Below, piece by piece: positions 14,355 to 14,935 of a DNA stretch of 14,935 nt. The notes under the pieces were generated by a model, which worked only from the letters and a program-made list of their open reading frames with translations, did not search any database and was not told where the DNA came from. Position 1 is the stretch's first letter. Each line of letters starts with the position of its first letter. This DNA is from JANNSW01 sp031431235. Its GTDB lineage: Bacteria > Pseudomonadota > Alphaproteobacteria > Rhizobiales > Hyphomicrobiaceae. The stretch lies in NCBI GenBank assembly GCA_031431235.1, contig JANPDA010000067.1:1-14935 (forward strand). Direction: 5' to 3'. The position numbers were made by a program, and so were the translations under genes.

Positions 14355-14906
14355 ATGGCACAGGATACTGGCTCGGGTAAAACAGGTGGGTCACGAATGG
14401 TGACCTACGGGGCACTGGCGGTTGCAGCGCTCGCGGCGATATTCGCCTATCAGGCCGGTAGCGGCAGCAGCGAGTTGCAGTCGCGTGCCGAAAAGGCCGC
14501 GCAGCAGGTCACGACCCTTTCGGGCGAGCGCGACCAGCTGAAGGGCGAGGTCGACAAGGTGTTGGGCCAGCTGAAGGCGGCGGCCGGCGAAGGCACCACC
14601 TTGAAGGGCAAGCTCGACGGCGCGATGGGCGAGCTCAACGCGCTGAAAGCCCAATTGCAGAGCGCACTCGGCGAACGCGACAAGCTGCAGACAGAGCTCG
14701 ACGCCGCGGCCAACCACGTCGAGGAAACGACGGGTCAACTCAACTCCGTGACCGGCGAGCTGGCGAAGATCACCGGCGAGCGCGACAAATTGAAATCCAT
14801 GGCCGACGGCCAGATGAAAGAGACCGAGAAGCTGAAGGCGATGACCGACGGCTTGAAGAAAGAGATCGAGAAGCTGACGAAGGCGGCCACGACCGCCACC
14901 CCGTGA
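14355..14906 (+). CDS. Membrane-anchored coiled-coil protein of unknown function
   Basis: A 183-residue protein starting at the ATG at 14355, which has a strong AGGAGG at 14343-14348; an earlier in-frame TTG at 14322 is unlikely. After a short polar N-terminus, residues 15-34 form a single hydrophobic segment, probably an uncleaved signal-anchor. The rest (about 38-177) is almost entirely predicted coiled coil, rich in Lys, Glu, Leu and Ala. GERD(Q/K)L recurs at residues 57, 106 and 141, with spacings of 49 and 35, both multiples of seven, so the repeats keep one heptad register. No enzymatic domain is visible. Following a chain-length co-polymerase, it may be a periplasmic scaffold for polysaccharide export, but this is inference. 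Simple coiled coils match many unrelated proteins, so homology should be judged with care. Confidence 0.85.
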   Translation: MAQDTGSGKTGGSRMVTYGALAVAALAAIFAYQAGSGSSELQSRAEKAAQQVTTLSGERDQLKGEVDKVLGQLKAAAGEGTTLKGKLDGAMGELNALKAQLQSALGERDKLQTELDAAANHVEETTGQLNSVTGELAKITGERDKLKSMADGQMKETEKLKAMTDGLKKEIEKLTKAATTATP

Positions 14907-14935
14907 CGGATGCGAGCGAGCTGCGGCTCGGTGCC
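14903..14935 (+). CDS. Possible start of a further gene, cut by the window edge
   Basis: A GTG at 14903 overlaps the stop of the preceding gene by four bases (GTGA) and opens a frame that stays open to the window end, reading MTDASELRLGA. The overlap is typical of translationally coupled operon genes. Eleven codons are too few to recognise a family, and no separate ribosome site is obvious, so this is only a possibility. Confidence 0.25.
   Translation, partial: MTDASELRLGA

Overview
The window is GC-rich, densely packed chromosomal DNA. The gene content points to an alphaproteobacterium, most likely of the Hyphomicrobiales (Rhizobiales). The evidence is the style of the IleRS C-terminus, a DUF459-type SGNH protein beside an MltB-type transglycosylase, and a lone DnaA-domain-IV helix-turn-helix gene overlapping a DUF6456 gene. 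The order assignment rests on recalled family distribution, not on a search.

Layout. (1) Positions 1-5586, plus strand, are an envelope-oriented run: the 3' part of ileS, lspA (signal peptidase II) starting inside the ileS stop codon, a small lipoprotein that LspA would itself process, a secreted MltB-family lytic transglycosylase with a peptidoglycan-binding tail, and a secreted DUF459/SGNH protein whose catalytic residues all appear replaced. (2) Positions 5603-7220, minus strand: a short HPF/RaiA ribosome-hibernation protein, then the Na+/H+ antiporter nhaA. nhaA converges on the SGNH gene with 16 bp between stop codons. (3) Positions 7312-7852: a conserved unknown gene divergent from hpf, with a decayed Uma2-type nuclease fragment lying antisense to its 3' end. 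(4) Positions 7971-9228, minus strand: the DnaA-domain-IV/DUF6456 regulator pair. (5) Positions 9496-14906, plus strand: a surface-polysaccharide region. It starts with a protein of about 1,033 residues that fuses a WecG/TagA glycosyltransferase, a GT4 glycosyltransferase and a CelD-type GNAT acyltransferase. A Wzz/GumC chain-length co-polymerase without a kinase domain follows, then a membrane-anchored coiled-coil protein. A further gene may begin at the right edge.

How the genes fit together. The right-hand block reads as the beginning of an exopolysaccharide or capsule operon: sugar transfer to a lipid-linked intermediate, further elongation, acyl decoration, and chain-length control. The left block handles lipoprotein maturation and peptidoglycan remodelling. 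The most unusual items are the three-domain fusion enzyme and the SGNH protein with a dismantled active site. I found no rRNA, tRNA, CRISPR array, insertion sequence or prophage gene.
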